The notes beneath the pieces were generated by a model that worked only from the letters and a program-made list of their open reading frames with translations, was not told the DNA's origin and ran no database searches. The position numbers and the translations under genes are program-made. 64,000 nucleotides of DNA, taken from Hofstenia miamia (Eukaryota; Xenacoelomorpha; Acoela). Of the stretch, positions 42,383 through 54,563 are shown piece by piece (the first letter of the stretch is position 1; each line of letters begins with the position of its first letter). The stretch covers positions 555,976-619,975 of the forward strand of contig SCFE01000116.1 in the NCBI GenBank assembly GCA_004352715.1. The letters run 5' to 3'.

Positions 42383-44249
42383 ATGCTTTTGACATTTCCA
42401 TTTAGATTATAATCAGGAAACAACATGCCTTAAAAGAAAATACAACATTAAGTTAACTTACAACAAAGAAATTTAAGTAAAAATATTCAGTTAATAAATA
42501 GTGAAATGATATTGTATTTTCAAAAATAGGTGAATCATCTGTTTACAACACGCAATACTTCTTTGTTTTAGTCATAGCCATGCTTTGATTGTTTGTTTTT
42601 AATTTTTATTGCTGTAATTTTTGCTAAAATGTATTTAAGTTTGGGTTTTATTCAACACTCAGATTTTTTTAGCAATGCTTGAACAAATTTATTCCTTGAA
42701 CACTTACTAAATTTACTATTTTCATTTAATAATTGAATTTATAACGTCTTTAAGCATTTTTGTTTCTGTTGCATTGATTAACATGGTGTTAAAACTATGA
42801 AACCAATAAAGTGGTTTCACCTTAATAATAATATAATAGGTAGTGTGAACAAATTGGTACTTTGCATGGTATAAAAGAATTTATCAAATTTGTAACTAAT
42901 CAACTCACTGGGTGAAAGATACTTAAAAGCAAGGCAGTCTGCACAGAAATAACAAGGTATGGCACATACTATTTCCATCTTTTGTTTTCATTGGATATGA
43001 ATATTTTAGTATTTCATGGTTAACTGAGCATGTCTTTTACATTTCCACTTTAAAATGAATTTATACATCTTGTTTTTCATTTTATATTTTAAATGACATT
43101 TGTTTCTCAAAATTCTTAGTGACTTGTCTTCTAATTACCATGCATCTGTATTTTTTGCATGTGAATAATACACTATTAACTAACTTTGTTTACCCATTTA
43201 CAAAAATTTTACACATTTAGATCAGTTAATTCAAAATGGAAGCACAAGTAATTTTGAAAGAATGAATTAATGCATTACTATTATGGATACATCAGCTTAC
43301 AATGTAGTGAATAATATGGATAACAAGTTTGGGCGTCTTAATTTCCCATGTCAACTATGACAATAAATGATGGTACCTCTGTGTAAATTTGCTAGATGTG
43401 GTGAAGCTCTACACAACAACTCACTCTGCCTGAAAACAGCTTATATACAATGCATTTTGTTTCATATGTGTGTAATGCTTAATCATGACAAATATTTTTC
43501 CATTTCGTATTTGGATATTGGTGAAAATGAACTTGCTTTTGTCATGTATATCGGACATTTAAATTTTAATTGATTTATCAATTGTATTTTTCATATGCTT
43601 GTTATTAAGTTTGGCAGATATTTTATATCTTGTTTTTTTAAAATGTACATCTATTTCATGCAACTATAGTGTTTAAGTTTAGCAAAATATTTCTGCACTT
43701 TGTATTTTGCTATTACCAAAAACAAGTTTCATGTCAATCAATTATTTTCCTTGTTGCATCATTAAACATTAAACATTATATTATCTTATCTTATCTTACA
43801 ACCAACACGTCTTAAGAACTTCATCATATGGAGTCATTGTGTAATTTGTGCTTTAACATTTAGTACAATTTATACACAATTGTTAAAGAAATTGTTGTTT
43901 TTTATGCATTGCATATTTGCTTTGATCAATATTAATGTTCCTAGAAACACACTCTAATGCAAATAACACATAATTTTTTCATTTGAAATATTTGGGTTTG
44001 GGATCTATGAATTATTTTCCTTAATACAGCATTGCATAGTGAAAACATTGTTACAATGAACATGTCATAACTATATTAACAGAAGCAAATATTTCAGTTT
44101 GCCTAAAAAATAAAAACTTCATCAAAAAAATAAATTTGCACAATTTAATATTGTCAAAAATATTTTGTCTCTAAATGGTGTCCAATAGAATCAATTCATT
44201 ACTACATGGCAAATAGTCATAGGTGTTATGAAAACTTCAGGGTGTCCCA
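41161..44249. other. AT-rich DNA without recognised gene
   Basis: No coding motif seen. It contains a (GA)n microsatellite at 42350-42380 and a short (TTATC)n run near 43780. A TC-rich run at 41428-41441 may be a decayed LINE tail. Confidence 0.55.
42350..42380. repeat. (GA)n microsatellite
   Basis: About 15 GA units in otherwise AT-rich DNA. Confidence 0.9.
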
Positions 44250-45560
44250 TTGACACAGGCTTCTGCCCATCTCTTACTAGTAATGAGCATTTTTACAAAA
44301 ATTATCCTTACTCCAAAACCCAATATGCTTTCCATAAAGGTATTTCTACCAGTGATGCTTTAGTACAAGCTAGTGAAAAGTGGAGAAAAATGATAGATGA
44401 TAATTAATACTCAGCAGTAGCTTGCTTAGACCTTTTGAAAGCATTTGATTCAATTGATAATAGCTATTACTACAAAAAGTTAAATTTCTAGGTTTTTCTA
44501 ATGATAATATGGGTCTTATTTCTAGTTACTTGTATAATCATATGCAATGAGTAAAGCTTAATGAATCTTTTTCAGATTGGGTTTGTACTAAAAAGGGAGT
44601 CCTACAGGGAAAAATTTTGGGTCCCTATTTAATATTTATGTAAACAATTTGTCTGAATTAACAACATGTGATGTTATACAATATGCTGATGATACAATAT
44701 TATTTCATTCTTATAAATGTCCTGAAAAAGCCATTCAAGCTCTTGAAAAAAATTGTACTTCTCTCAATAAACATTTTGCTTCCTTAAGAGTGAAATCTGT
44801 AATAACTCAATTCTGCATTGTTAAGTCAAATTCTGCATCTGCTGATACCTCAAAATATAAACTTAATTTTAATGCATTCATATAAAGCAAGTTGAGCCCT
44901 TTATATACCTTGGAATATTTTCAATTCACATTTAAATTTTGAAAAACAACTAAATCACATTATCCAAATTTTGAAAAGCAACTAAATCATATTACCTAAG
45001 TTAATACAAAGTGGAAAATCTAAAAAAATCGATTCTTATATTAGATGGGCAAACAAAATATGCACCAGTAAAAACTTGAATAATCCCAAAACTACTATTT
45101 CATATTCCCTCAACAAACTCTGGAACATTATTAACAAACATATGTCGTATGATAGAGTAGAATTTCCATCTTTTCACAGTAATTTAATAAATAAACAAAC
45201 TTCTACAATAAGGAAAGTAAAATTTAAAAACGTTTCTTGAAAATTCATTTTTAAATTCTGCAATAGAAATCTTGAACAATCTTCCAATTACATTTAAACA
45301 ACTAAGAAAAAGAGATAAATTTAAATCTGAAATTGGTTCATATCTGACTTTATATTACAGAAATTGGTAAATCAGAATAGAAAGGATACAAATTTCACAA
45401 GGAATGGCCCAACTGCTAGAAATAGTCTTATCAATACTATCTTAATTATATTTATTTTTTTGTATTATATCTTATTCTTTGTACTCTTTGTTATTTCATT
45501 TTTTGTTTAATAATTAGTTTATGACGCACATTGCGCAAAATTTAATTGTGTCATTTACAA
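44250..45560 (+). mobile_element. LINE remnant, reverse transcriptase with YADD
   Basis: Plus-strand fragments: YSKTQYAFHKGISTSDALVQ, VACLDLLKAFDSIDN (motif A), SDWVCTKKGVLQGKILGPYL (motif B), 44649-44885 with CDVIQYADDTILFHSYKCPE (motif C, YADD), and C-terminal pieces (FHSNLINKQTSTIRKVKF) to about 45370. Stops and shifts are frequent. It is closely related to the fragment at 51450-51815 (shared SDW, TTC.VIQYAD). Both are on the plus strand. Confidence 0.78.
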
Positions 45561-46506
45561 GCCCTCTAGCGGGGAAGTAGTTTAGTGAAATTAAATATTT
45601 ACAAAATATTATTTGAAATTAAATGAACTCAATTTATTGCGATGTTTGAAATAATATCTCCAGTCCAATGACACATTATCATTCACTCTCTCAAATGATT
45701 CATAGAAATAAACGGGATTATATGCTCACTATAATGCATCTACATATACTACATTCTATCTATTTACTTGTAGTAAAATTTGAAAAAATTGATTATTTGA
45801 TATTAAATTCATATAGTATTACTTCCAAATTAAAATCTAATTATAATTGCTCAAGAAGTTTTCAATTCCTGAACAATTATTGAATACCAAATTCATGTAT
45901 TTTACAAATTCTGTAGCCTAAGTTGAGCATTGCAAGTGCATCTGAAATGAACTGTATTTCTTCAGAATTATTTCTTCTCAATTATGTAGTCTACCTAAAC
46001 GATCAAGAATAATAATGTGCTTAGTACACATTTATGTTATTAAAATTATATATACTTTAACGGAGTGCAAAATTATAGATGTAGCGCCCAAGCAAAAATG
46101 ACGAAATTTTAACCAAAAATAAACCATTATTTGATAACCAAAATTTTTTTAAAAAAACATTTTTTCCACAAATCGGAAAACCCATCTCTTTTTTTTTGCG
46201 ATGGTATATTTGTATAGAATTTATATAGTAACTTTTGCCTTTCCATTCCGTTAAACAAAGTTTAGTAAATAATTGGTTAAACATATCAGTTGAATAAATT
46301 CTAATTTCTGTTAAACTTAATACGGTCAAAATTGATTGCATATATGTGAGATCATTCTTAACTGTATTACATGTAATTAATATAAAAGCATTACCACCAA
46401 AGCAAGCCTTTCACATCTGACATAAAATATAAATTTCGCAGTAATTAAACTACTATAAATGGTTGTATATTGTATTTCAATTTGTGCGGATCACATTGCG
46501 TAATTT
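45561..46506. other. AT-rich DNA without recognised gene
   Basis: No supported feature before the TA microsatellite and gap. Confidence 0.55.
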
Positions 46507-46539
<33 letters not shown>

Positions 46540-47314
46540 NNNNNNNNNNNNNNNNNNNNNNNNNNNNNNNNNNNNNNNNNNNNNNNNNNNNNNNNNNNNN
46601 NNNNNNNNNNNNNNNNNNNNNNNNNNNNNNNNNNNNNNNNNNNNNNNNNNNNNNNNNNNNNNNNNNNNNNNNNNNNNNNNNNNNNNNNNNNNNNNNNNNN
46701 NNNNNNNNNNNNNNNNNNNNNNNNNNNNNNNNNNNNNNNNNNNNNNNNNNNNNNNNNNNNNNNNNNNNNNNNNNNNNNNNNNNNNNNNNNNNNNNNNNNN
46801 NNNNNNNNNNNNNNNNNNNNNNNNNNNNNNNNNNNNNNNNNNNNNNNNNNNNNNNNNNNNNNNNNNNNNNNNNNNNNNNNNNNNNNNNNNNNNNNNNNNN
46901 NNNNNNNNNNNNNNNNNNNNNNNNNNNNNNNNNNNNNNNNNNNNNNNNNNNNNNNNNNNNNNNNNNNNNNNNNNNNNNNNNNNNNNNNNNNNNNNNNNNN
47001 NNNNNNNNNNNNNNNNNNNNNNNNNNNNNNNNNNNNNNNNNNNNNNNNNNNNNNNNNNNNNNNNNNNNNNNNNNNNNNNNNNNNNNNNNNNNNNNNNNNN
47101 NNNNNNNNNNNNNNNNNNNNNNNNNNNNNNNNNNNNNNNNNNNNNNNNNNNNNNNNNNNNNNNNNNNNNNNNNNNNNNNNNNNNNNNNNNNNNNNNNNNN
47201 NNNNNNNNNNNNNNNNNNNNNNNNNNNNNNNNNNNNNNNNNNNNNNNNNNNNNNNNNNNNNNNNNNNNNNNNNNNNNNNNNNNNNNNNNNNNNNNNNNNN
47301 NNNTATATATATAT
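46507..47314. repeat. (TA)n microsatellite spanning an assembly gap (46540-47303)
   Basis: TA runs are present on both sides of 764 Ns, so the gap probably lies within a long TA array or an insertion into one. Content of the gap is unknown. Confidence 0.85.
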
Positions 47315-50298
47315 TCACTGCAATAAACGTAATGGGGTCAAATTCAGTTTATTGTGCAAACAACTGAATAATGTATTAATCATGCACGTTGGTTTAAAGG
47401 TGTTATTAGATTAAAGAGTGCAGATTGTTTCCCAGATGTAAACATTGTTAATTGCTGTTATAGACGTGAGCGCGGAATTCTAAAACCACAAACCGTATTC
47501 AACGGTGTAGTTAATACATAGTGTAGAGTACGATACATAGGAACATTTGTATTTGATATCAGAAAATATGACATATTTTGCATAACAAATGCTTTGTATT
47601 GTATCATGCAAACTATATATTCAATCTATAATACAAAAATTTAAATTAGTTTATTATAAGAATAATTTTAATGTTATGAATACTCAAAATCACATTGACA
47701 ACATACATTGTTTAAATTATGATAGGTACTAAAATAATAAGTCTTTTTTACAATTTTAATGATACGATTTATAAATATAAATCATGTAATTAAATTGCAG
47801 TTGACAAAATATGTATATAAAGGAAAGTCTACAAAATAAAAATTTGAAATCAAATATATATATATNAGCAACTAAAAATGTGATAATTTAAGATTCAAGC
47901 AGATGCTTGCAAATAGAACTCACTTCATCATTTTGATTACTAGATCATTTTTATATAAAGAATAGAATTGCAAAAAGTTTTTTTTGAAATATTAAATTTG
48001 TGAAAAATTATAATATACTTGGTAAGTGAATTTTCAAAATAATTTATTCATGAATATTTGGACACCTTCAAATTATCTGTCAAATAAAAAAGTTACATTT
48101 GAGCAGAAGAGATTCTTTACGATTTAAAAAAGTATTATTTCAAAATTATACTTAACTTTAAAAGTTTAAATTTTTTTAAAATTTGGCAGATTTTTGTGCT
48201 TATTGTTATCATTTAAAATCAAAATATTCATTCAAAATTTCATCAAATGTTGTATTTAATGTTGTTATTGTATTACTGTTCTGCCCTTTGTTAGGCTTGT
48301 GTTAGTTTAAACAGCAATGTTTGAACTGATTATCAATATAAATTTGATGTATTGCATATAAAAGTAATGTTAGAACAATCATGGGCAACATAAAATAACA
48401 TTGTTACAATAGTGCTTTTTTATTCAGAAAAAACAACCAAAAAGCAACCTAATGTGACGTTGTTGGAACAACGTTGTTTAAACCAGTCAAAAGGGTACCA
48501 TTTCGACGTTAAAACAACCATAAAAAAACAACGTTGTTTAGACCTAAATTTGTTATCTAGGTTGTGCCGTTGCCCATTGGTCTGTGTGGATACTATAGTG
48601 CCATTTCTTGAGGACCCACTTCCGATTTTGGAGAAACTATAATTCTTCATTACATTGTAGCGAATAAACAATGTTTTAATTTTAGGTAAAAAAACTCTAC
48701 TAGTCTAATCGAAAACTTTATAGAAAATATTTTTCTAACTAGTATAGCCTTCTACCCCCATTTTGGCACCCATGCTTTAAGCAATTCTTAAAAAATTGAC
48801 ACTGTAAAATAAAAGAATATTCAGTAAGTGACACATACTGTAATTATTTTCATAGTTCCATAGGTTTTGCGTAATGTTATCAACACAGATACATAAATAA
48901 GTTTATCAATACTAATAAAAAATAATATTTTAGCTTTTCCATGTTCATAAATTCAAAAAAGTATTGCATTTTTGTTTCAAAAAAATTTTTTGTTTAGAAT
49001 CCAATAAAAAAATTTAATGTAGGACAATTAGGTATAACAACTCACCAAAGGAAAATTCTATCAGAACATATTACCAGTACATGACAAATATATCGAATAC
49101 TCCTCATCTTTTTTCCTGATTGCGGAAATCGTGTAGAATGATATGATAGGACTCGACTTAATTGCATTTGGCCAAAGAGTGAACAACTATTTACGAATGC
49201 TTTGGAGCTAATCAATGGCTTTCGATTACAGCCAATCAAAAATCCAGAGCCTATCTATCAATTGTTGAAAATTAATAGAATTATGGGCATTTAAATTAGA
49301 GATATTGCATGTAAATCAGTACAATTATTGATGCAAAAGGCCAAAGATCTATAATATCCTTGGAAGTCATTTTATGTTATTTGTAATTACCATTGCTCAA
49401 ATATCTATATTTCGAGAGCCGATTTGCAATTTTAACAATTTTAAAAGATATAAAATTTTATTCAATGTATATAGATAGGCTATATATTGAATAATTGCAG
49501 AATTTTTGTGCGTCATCTATCGAAAGTCGTCACAAAATATTTCGTCTGATGATTATTGTAGTAGCATCAGCAATAGTTGAATGTAATAGTTACAACTTTT
49601 ACACTAATAAAGATTTGTTCTTCATTTATAGATAAATAGGAAAAATTTTGGCAATAAAAGAAATAGGAAATTTGCACAAAATTTTCATAAAGAATATAAA
49701 CTGTTCCAATTTTTATTGGATTACAAAATCATAAATTTACAAACATTGGTGTGGAAATTTTTTAACAATTTCTCATATTAGGAATAAAGAGAAATTTATT
49801 GTGATCTGGTGTGTTGTTGAAAAGCTTCATTATGAAAAGTATGGGGAATAATTTTTTTTTGTAGTGGGAACGTCCCCCTAAGATGGCTTAAGTGAAACAC
49901 TGTCAATACATTATCATCAGAAGGTGAGAAGGTGACAGGAAATGGAACTCTCCAATTTTAAAGAAAATAGTGTAATACTTTATGAGCTATGCTGTCATCT
50001 TTGTTGTAATTCTACACGAAACATACTTATTCATATAGATAATAAATAACGAAAAATATTTATGCAAAGTTCAGATCCCATGCCCGGCAGGTGTTCGGAT
50101 TATTGAAGCCGTTGCCCATTAACCACCCTTATGCGTGAAGGGTACGGACTCTATCTTAGCTTTTTTCTATTACATCACCAATTTGTAAGATTGTTTAATG
50201 ATATATATTTAATTATATTAACGAACATTTATGTAAATGTAAACATAATGTGTACTCTCAAAATCAATATGGTTTTCGTAAGTATATAATATATACTT
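47315..50298. other. AT-rich DNA without recognised gene
   Basis: It contains a single-N join at 47866 next to a TA run and a palindrome-rich patch at 48440-48560. Open frames at 48412-48671 and 49042-49239 lack recognisable motifs. Confidence 0.5.
48456..48545. repeat. AACGTT palindrome-rich repeat patch
   Basis: ACAACGTTGTTTA occurs at 48468-48480 and again exactly 60 bp later at 48528-48540, with further GACGTT units between. It looks like part of a degenerate dispersed repeat. Confidence 0.6.
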
Positions 50299-50880
50299 TC
50301 AATTTGACAAGCTTTGGGGATCTTCATCAGCATACTCATCGCTTTTATCTGATTCTTCAGGGATCCTGGCTGACACTATAGCTCGCTTTGTCAGTGCTGA
50401 AACAGCTTCATCAAACAAAGACAATGCCACAAGCTCCTCTGATACATACCACAGATGGTGCTGCAATTTGTTTCTAGCTGCTCTTCCGACACAGTCATTA
50501 TGGTAAGAGTGTAGCTTCTTCAGAATCTCCAAATCTGTTAGAGGAGCAGCTGCAGCATCAGAGGCAGAAAACCATGCTTCCACATAGATCAGGATTGAGA
50601 AAATACTAACATCACCAACGCAAAATTCCCCTCCTTTGGTAAAGTGTTTAAGTTGTTCACGAAACATCGTAATCTTAAGACAATACAGCACGTTTCCCTT
50701 CAATCTGTCATGATGGAAAGCACCAGGGAAGACTCCCTTCAAGGCAAACAATAGCTAACTCCAGAAATTCCTTGTAATCATTTCTGTGATTACCCTGTGC
50801 TAACTTTGATTCTGCCAAGTAAGGGATATGCTCCCTGTCAGATTTCAGCACCTTCAAGTCCTTTCCAGTTTGATAGTTGG
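50299..50880 (-). pseudogene. uncharacterised mobile-element-type ORF family (frameshifted)
   Basis: Minus strand: HIPYLAESKLAQGNHRNDYK and EFLELAIV (50830-50755) lead, after a one-base shift near 50748, into FALKGVFPGAFHHDRLKGNV, LYCLKITMFREQL, DVSIFSILIYVEAWFSASDA and LQHHLWYVSEELVALSLFDE to the stop at 50299. From memory, proteins of this pattern (PGA.H..R......Y.LK...FR, then HLWY.SEEL) occur in many near-identical copies in cnidarian and mollusc genomes, implying a transposon origin. No enzymatic role is known to me. The tail is acidic (EESDKSDEYADED). Confidence 0.55.
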
Positions 50881-51449
50881 ACTTGTCAATGGAGCCTCAA
50901 TTCTTTTGAAACTGACGAAAAAGTTGGACATCGGAACCCGAGGAAGCTCCGGAGCATGTAGAGAATACTGCAGCAAGAATTATTTCATAAATGTGATGGC
51001 GGCATGCTAAATTAAAGACTGTGTGTCAAATTTTCTGTTCCAGAAGGCTACATGCTCCAGCTCGACGTCCCGATGTGATGGTACCACATTTATTATATCG
51101 AGAAAATTAACAATAGTTTCACATGGAACTATTCACTGCGAACATTTTGATATATTATAAAGTTTATCAATAGCATCAATACTCATAAAAATTATTTCGT
51201 CTAATAATGCAGTCTGTAGGAAAATCTCAAAAATTGGAGACTGTTGAGCCACCTCTAAATATTATTTGATTGGCTTCTAATTTTGCATAAATTGTTTTTT
51301 ACCAAAATGTAAACAGAATCATGCCTGGGAGGAAAGAAATTTAGATGTTAGTTTTTATGGACCACCCTAGTATATATCTACTAATGATTCATTGTTAACA
51401 GCTACCGAAAATTAAAGAAATAAAATAAATATTGACAAGATTTCAGTTT
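50881..51449. other. AT-rich DNA without recognised gene
   Basis: Minor coding-like debris of the preceding ORF may extend to about 51000. Otherwise nothing seen. Confidence 0.5.
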
Positions 51450-51815
51450 AGATTTATCAAATGCTTTTGACTCTATCGACCGCAACATTTTAATTAACAA
51501 AATTAAAAATTCTGGGCTCTTAAGACAAAAGTGTAGATCTAATAAACAGCAATCTCAATAATCGTAAAAAAGAGTTAAACTAAATGGAATTCTCTGACTG
51601 GATATTTTTTAAAAATAGTGTTCCACAAGAAAGAAGTTTGGGATTATTACAATTCAACATGTATGTAAACTATTTGAGCAATCATACCACATGTAATGTC
51701 ATACAATATGCTGATGAGACTATGCTATTTAGTTCACATACGTCTCCTAAAAAAAGTTCTCTAAGACAATTGCACTATTCTTGTATTCTTTTCCCAAATG
51801 AATTGAAACTGTAAA
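51450..51815 (+). mobile_element. short LINE remnant (RT motifs A-C)
   Basis: Fragments are a motif-A-like AFDSIDRNILINKIKNSGL region near 51463-51525, then 51584-51814 with MEFSDWIFFKNSVPQERSLG (decayed motif B) and TCNVIQYADETMLFSSHTSP (motif C as YADE, second Asp lost). Same family and strand as 44250-45560. Confidence 0.75.
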
Positions 51816-52488
51816 AAACCAATCAAATATTAAGAATATTTTGAATTGCAATTATTTTTATATATAATATTGAAATTAGGGAATACACATTAGATTATGC
51901 ATATGAATTTGCTGTGCCCGAATACGCAAAACTTTCTATAGAATGGTAGACAACATATATATTTGACAGGCTACGTGTCTGATTTGAAGCATATATTACT
52001 TACGATTAAGCAAAGCGCCATAACTTTATATTGGGCCTAATAGAAAAATGATGCTAGTATTGAAATCAAATTCCTGTTTTGATTCCACTGCTCGTTTCAT
52101 AATCTTATAGAAAGCCCAATGACAAAGTATGACAATAATATTTGGTTTTTGTGCTATGTCTTAATAATCAAGTGGAGAGGAATGTTTGAAAAAACAAATG
52201 GTTTCATCGGAACACATTATTTTAGCTACTGGTTCTTTCATAACCATTATATAGAAATATATTTTTTCAAAGCATAGTTTTCGAAATAGAAGAGAAATAA
52301 TGTTGGAAAGTCAACAATTAAAACTGCTGTTTCCCATTTACATTTGTCTACAATAGTGCAACAGATGGCGTCTTTTTCAACATCAATTTAATTTTTGTTC
52401 AATATGTAGTACGTAACTATATTATTTAAACAAAAATCTGTCATCCTTATACGCATGTGCTATTGTTCCCACTTTTCTGAATGCGAAG
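51816..52488. promoter_or_regulatory. AT-rich upstream flank of the K2P channel gene
   Basis: No gene recognised. By position it should include the 5' UTR and promoter of the channel gene, or an intron if an upstream exon exists. No specific element is claimed. Confidence 0.3.
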
Positions 52489-52810
52489 ATGCAGATGCTA
52501 ATATGCTCTCTAATTTTAATAACAACTTACCTCTACGTTGGAACTCACACATTTTACAATTTGGAAAGAAACTCTCCAATAATTGCCGATGAAGAAAATG
52601 ATAAAATGGTGTTTGAATTTGTTGAGGATTGGTTCTCTAATGTTCTCAGCAATAAATACCATAATTTTTCTGGCGTCTTTGATTTCGAGTTAAATTTATT
52701 AAGACATAATATTAGTCGAATTAAGGAATTTAGAAAAAAAGTCCGAAATACTCATCTCTGGACGATGGAAAATGCTTTTCTTTATTGCGTTACGGTTATT
52801 ACTACAATTG
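52489..52810 (+). CDS. two-pore-domain (K2P/TWIK-type) potassium channel, exon 1
   Basis: Encodes M1 (residues about 3-17, LICSLILITTYLYVG), the GTHTFYNLE segment equivalent to the GA..F..LE signature of K2P channels, a long extracellular cap (residues 27-90), and pore helix 1 with WTMENAFLYCVTVITTIG. Two N-glycosylation sequons lie in the cap (N59-F-S, N74-I-S). No cysteine is present in the cap, so the intersubunit disulfide of many K2Ps is absent. The donor gtatgt at 52811 splits the selectivity filter between Gly and Tyr. The ATG at 52489 begins right before M1; an additional upstream exon with a longer cytosolic N terminus cannot be excluded. The protein conducts background K+ current at the plasma membrane as a dimer (family knowledge). 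Confidence 0.92.
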
Positions 52811-53344
52811 GTATGTTTTCTAATCTCTTTTTTTTTGCAAAATATCTTATTAACTAATAAAGTATTAAAAACATTCCAAAAATAGGACTTAGACCATTAC
52901 AAGAAATTTGTGCGCTCGTCAATATCGTTTTCAAAATGGAAATTATTGAATTACTGTCTCTACTGGCTATCTTAAGCTGTAAGCGAAAAGAGTTTTTTGA
53001 TAACAGTTTTTCAAAGATATTTGTACAGTTAAAAACAGCGTTTTATGGATACCTGTATATTACTGCAATTGTGATAATGCAAAAAAATTAGTAAAAGCGG
53101 CTGCAGTTTACCCGCCTTTTTTCCATTTTTTATTTTCCAAATCGCAAAATTTGTATGTAAATCTGGAGTATATCATTCTTAACAGACCATTATATTCTGC
53201 AACCATCTGTAGGAAGCACAAAAACAGCTTTTGTTAAAATTGGCTGTAATCCACAATTTGAAAATATGTGCTAGATGCGTTTATGAAAGTTGCTGTTTGA
53301 AACAGGCAAGTATAGAGAGTAAATGGTGTATCTTGTATTAACGA

Positions 53345-53488
53345 ATATATATATATATATATATANNNNNNNNNNNNNNNNNNNNNNNNNNNNNNNNNNN
53401 NNNNNNNNNNNNNNNNNNNNNNNNNNNNNNNNNNNNNNNNNNNNNNNNNNNNNNNNNNNNNNNNNNNNNNNTATATATATATATATAT
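53345..53488. repeat. (TA)n microsatellite with assembly gap (53366-53471)
   Basis: TA runs border 106 Ns on both sides. The right edge directly abuts the 5' end of the Penelope-like fragment. Confidence 0.9.
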
Positions 53489-54310
53489 CACCCCAGGCCC
53501 AACATTCGCCAACTTTGCCATGTACATAATTGAATCCAAATTCTTTACAAACAAACTTCCTTCGTTCTACTCGCAATACGTCGACGATGTCTTTTGTCTA
53601 ATGGATAATCAAAATCAAGCGACGAATTTCTTCACTTCCTCAACTCATTCCTTCTTTCAATTCAATTTACTCAAGAAACAGAATCCAGTGGTCATCTCAA
53701 TTTCCTTGATATTTCTCTTCACCGAGCTTATTCTTCTTTTGAAACTTCTCTCTACACCAAACCCTCAACCACTGGGTTATATATCCCCTTCAATCCTTAC
53801 TGTTCTGAAAAATATAAGTTATCGATTCCTTGTAACTTATTTTCCCGAGCTGTCCGCCTACCATCTTCTTATCAAAAAGTAACTGAAGTGGCTATCCTGA
53901 GAATGTTCTCCTTCCCTCAACTAATGCTGCCTTTCATTCATCGCCTCAAATCGCACTTTGGGAAAAAAAGTCAATTTATTGGAAAGTCTTTTAAAAAATC
54001 TCGAAGCCTCAGTAAAAAATTATAAGAAATTCACTTGAACTCAAATCAAGCCTGTGTTTCAATCATTCAAAACCAGCAACATCTTTTCAAACAAAGATCC
54101 CATTCCAATGTCTCTACGCCCTTCTCTTATTTATAAATATCAATGTCATAAGTGCGGGCACTTATAGGAGAGACTAGAAGACATCTTCAATCCAGAAACC
54201 GAAAATATTTTTAAAGTCATCCTCGCTCAGAAGTCTTTCTCCATCATCAATGTCATGCCGCCACCGCATCTAATTTTTCAGTCATCATCTGTCATCCATC
54301 TTCAAAGGTA
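53489..54310 (+). pseudogene. PLE reverse transcriptase and GIY-YIG fragments
   Basis: 53495-53640: GPTFANFAMYIIESKFF, then YSQYVDDVFCLMDN (YVDD, motif C of PLE RT). After a shift: SIQFTQETESSGHLNFLDIS, FETSLYTKPSTTGLYIPFNP (the YRKPT..G.YIPF block). Later: SLIYKYQCHKCGH near 54125-54165 with ALIGETRRHLQSRN in the adjoining frame, the C..C and GE..R..L..R parts of a GIY-YIG endonuclease. The PLE at 60695-62243 has the same order of domains, supporting the call. Confidence 0.82.
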
Positions 54311-54440
54311 GCCAAATCCATCGCAATCAAATAAATTTACCCATTACTTAACAATCAAGTAGGAATCAAACGTCACCTCTGCAATCAGTCATCCTGTTAA
54401 TCAATCAATCAATCATTTCGCTGCAGTATGTATAATCGCT

Positions 54441-54498
54441 TTTTATTCTTGCTGATGAAGGCTAATAATATAGCCGAAAGTACTACAAATATATAATT
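54441..54498 (+). ncRNA. hammerhead-type ribozyme motif at the PLE 3' end
   Basis: Core strand CTGATGA at 54452-54458, an unpaired A, stem II GGCTA/TAGCC (54460-54464 with 54471-54475, loop ATAATA), then GAAA at 54476-54479. Stem III is the palindrome AGTACT (54479-54484), which can only pair between two molecules, as in dimeric type-I hammerheads. The cleavage triplet would be CTA (54483-54485). Stem I pairs G54451, T54450 and T54449 with C54486, A54487 and A54488, followed by an internal loop and further A-T pairs. PLEs are known to carry minimal type-I hammerheads (Cervera and de la Pena). The extra A before stem II is a deviation to test. Confidence 0.68.
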
Positions 54499-54518
54499 CG
54501 CTAACATGTTTGTTTTAA

Positions 54519-54531
54519 TGTATATATATAT

Positions 54532-54563
<32 letters not shown>

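Larger units (their letters stand above)
53489..54518 (+). mobile_element. Penelope-like element (PLE), 5'-truncated, in K2P intron
   Basis: It starts within the reverse transcriptase and continues through a GIY-YIG remnant to a 3' end carrying a hammerhead-like core. It is flanked by (TA)n on both sides. It lies in the same orientation as the channel gene. It is broken by stops and frame shifts. Confidence 0.82.

Noticed and set aside
46463-47414. Long 'open' frames across the N-run
   Set aside because: Almost entirely N and TA repeats (IYIYIY); no coding evidence.
50090-50150. tRNA-like patch (GTTCGGATT and complementary CACCC/GGGT)
   Set aside because: The arms do not form a cloverleaf; no acceptor-stem pairing could be found by eye.
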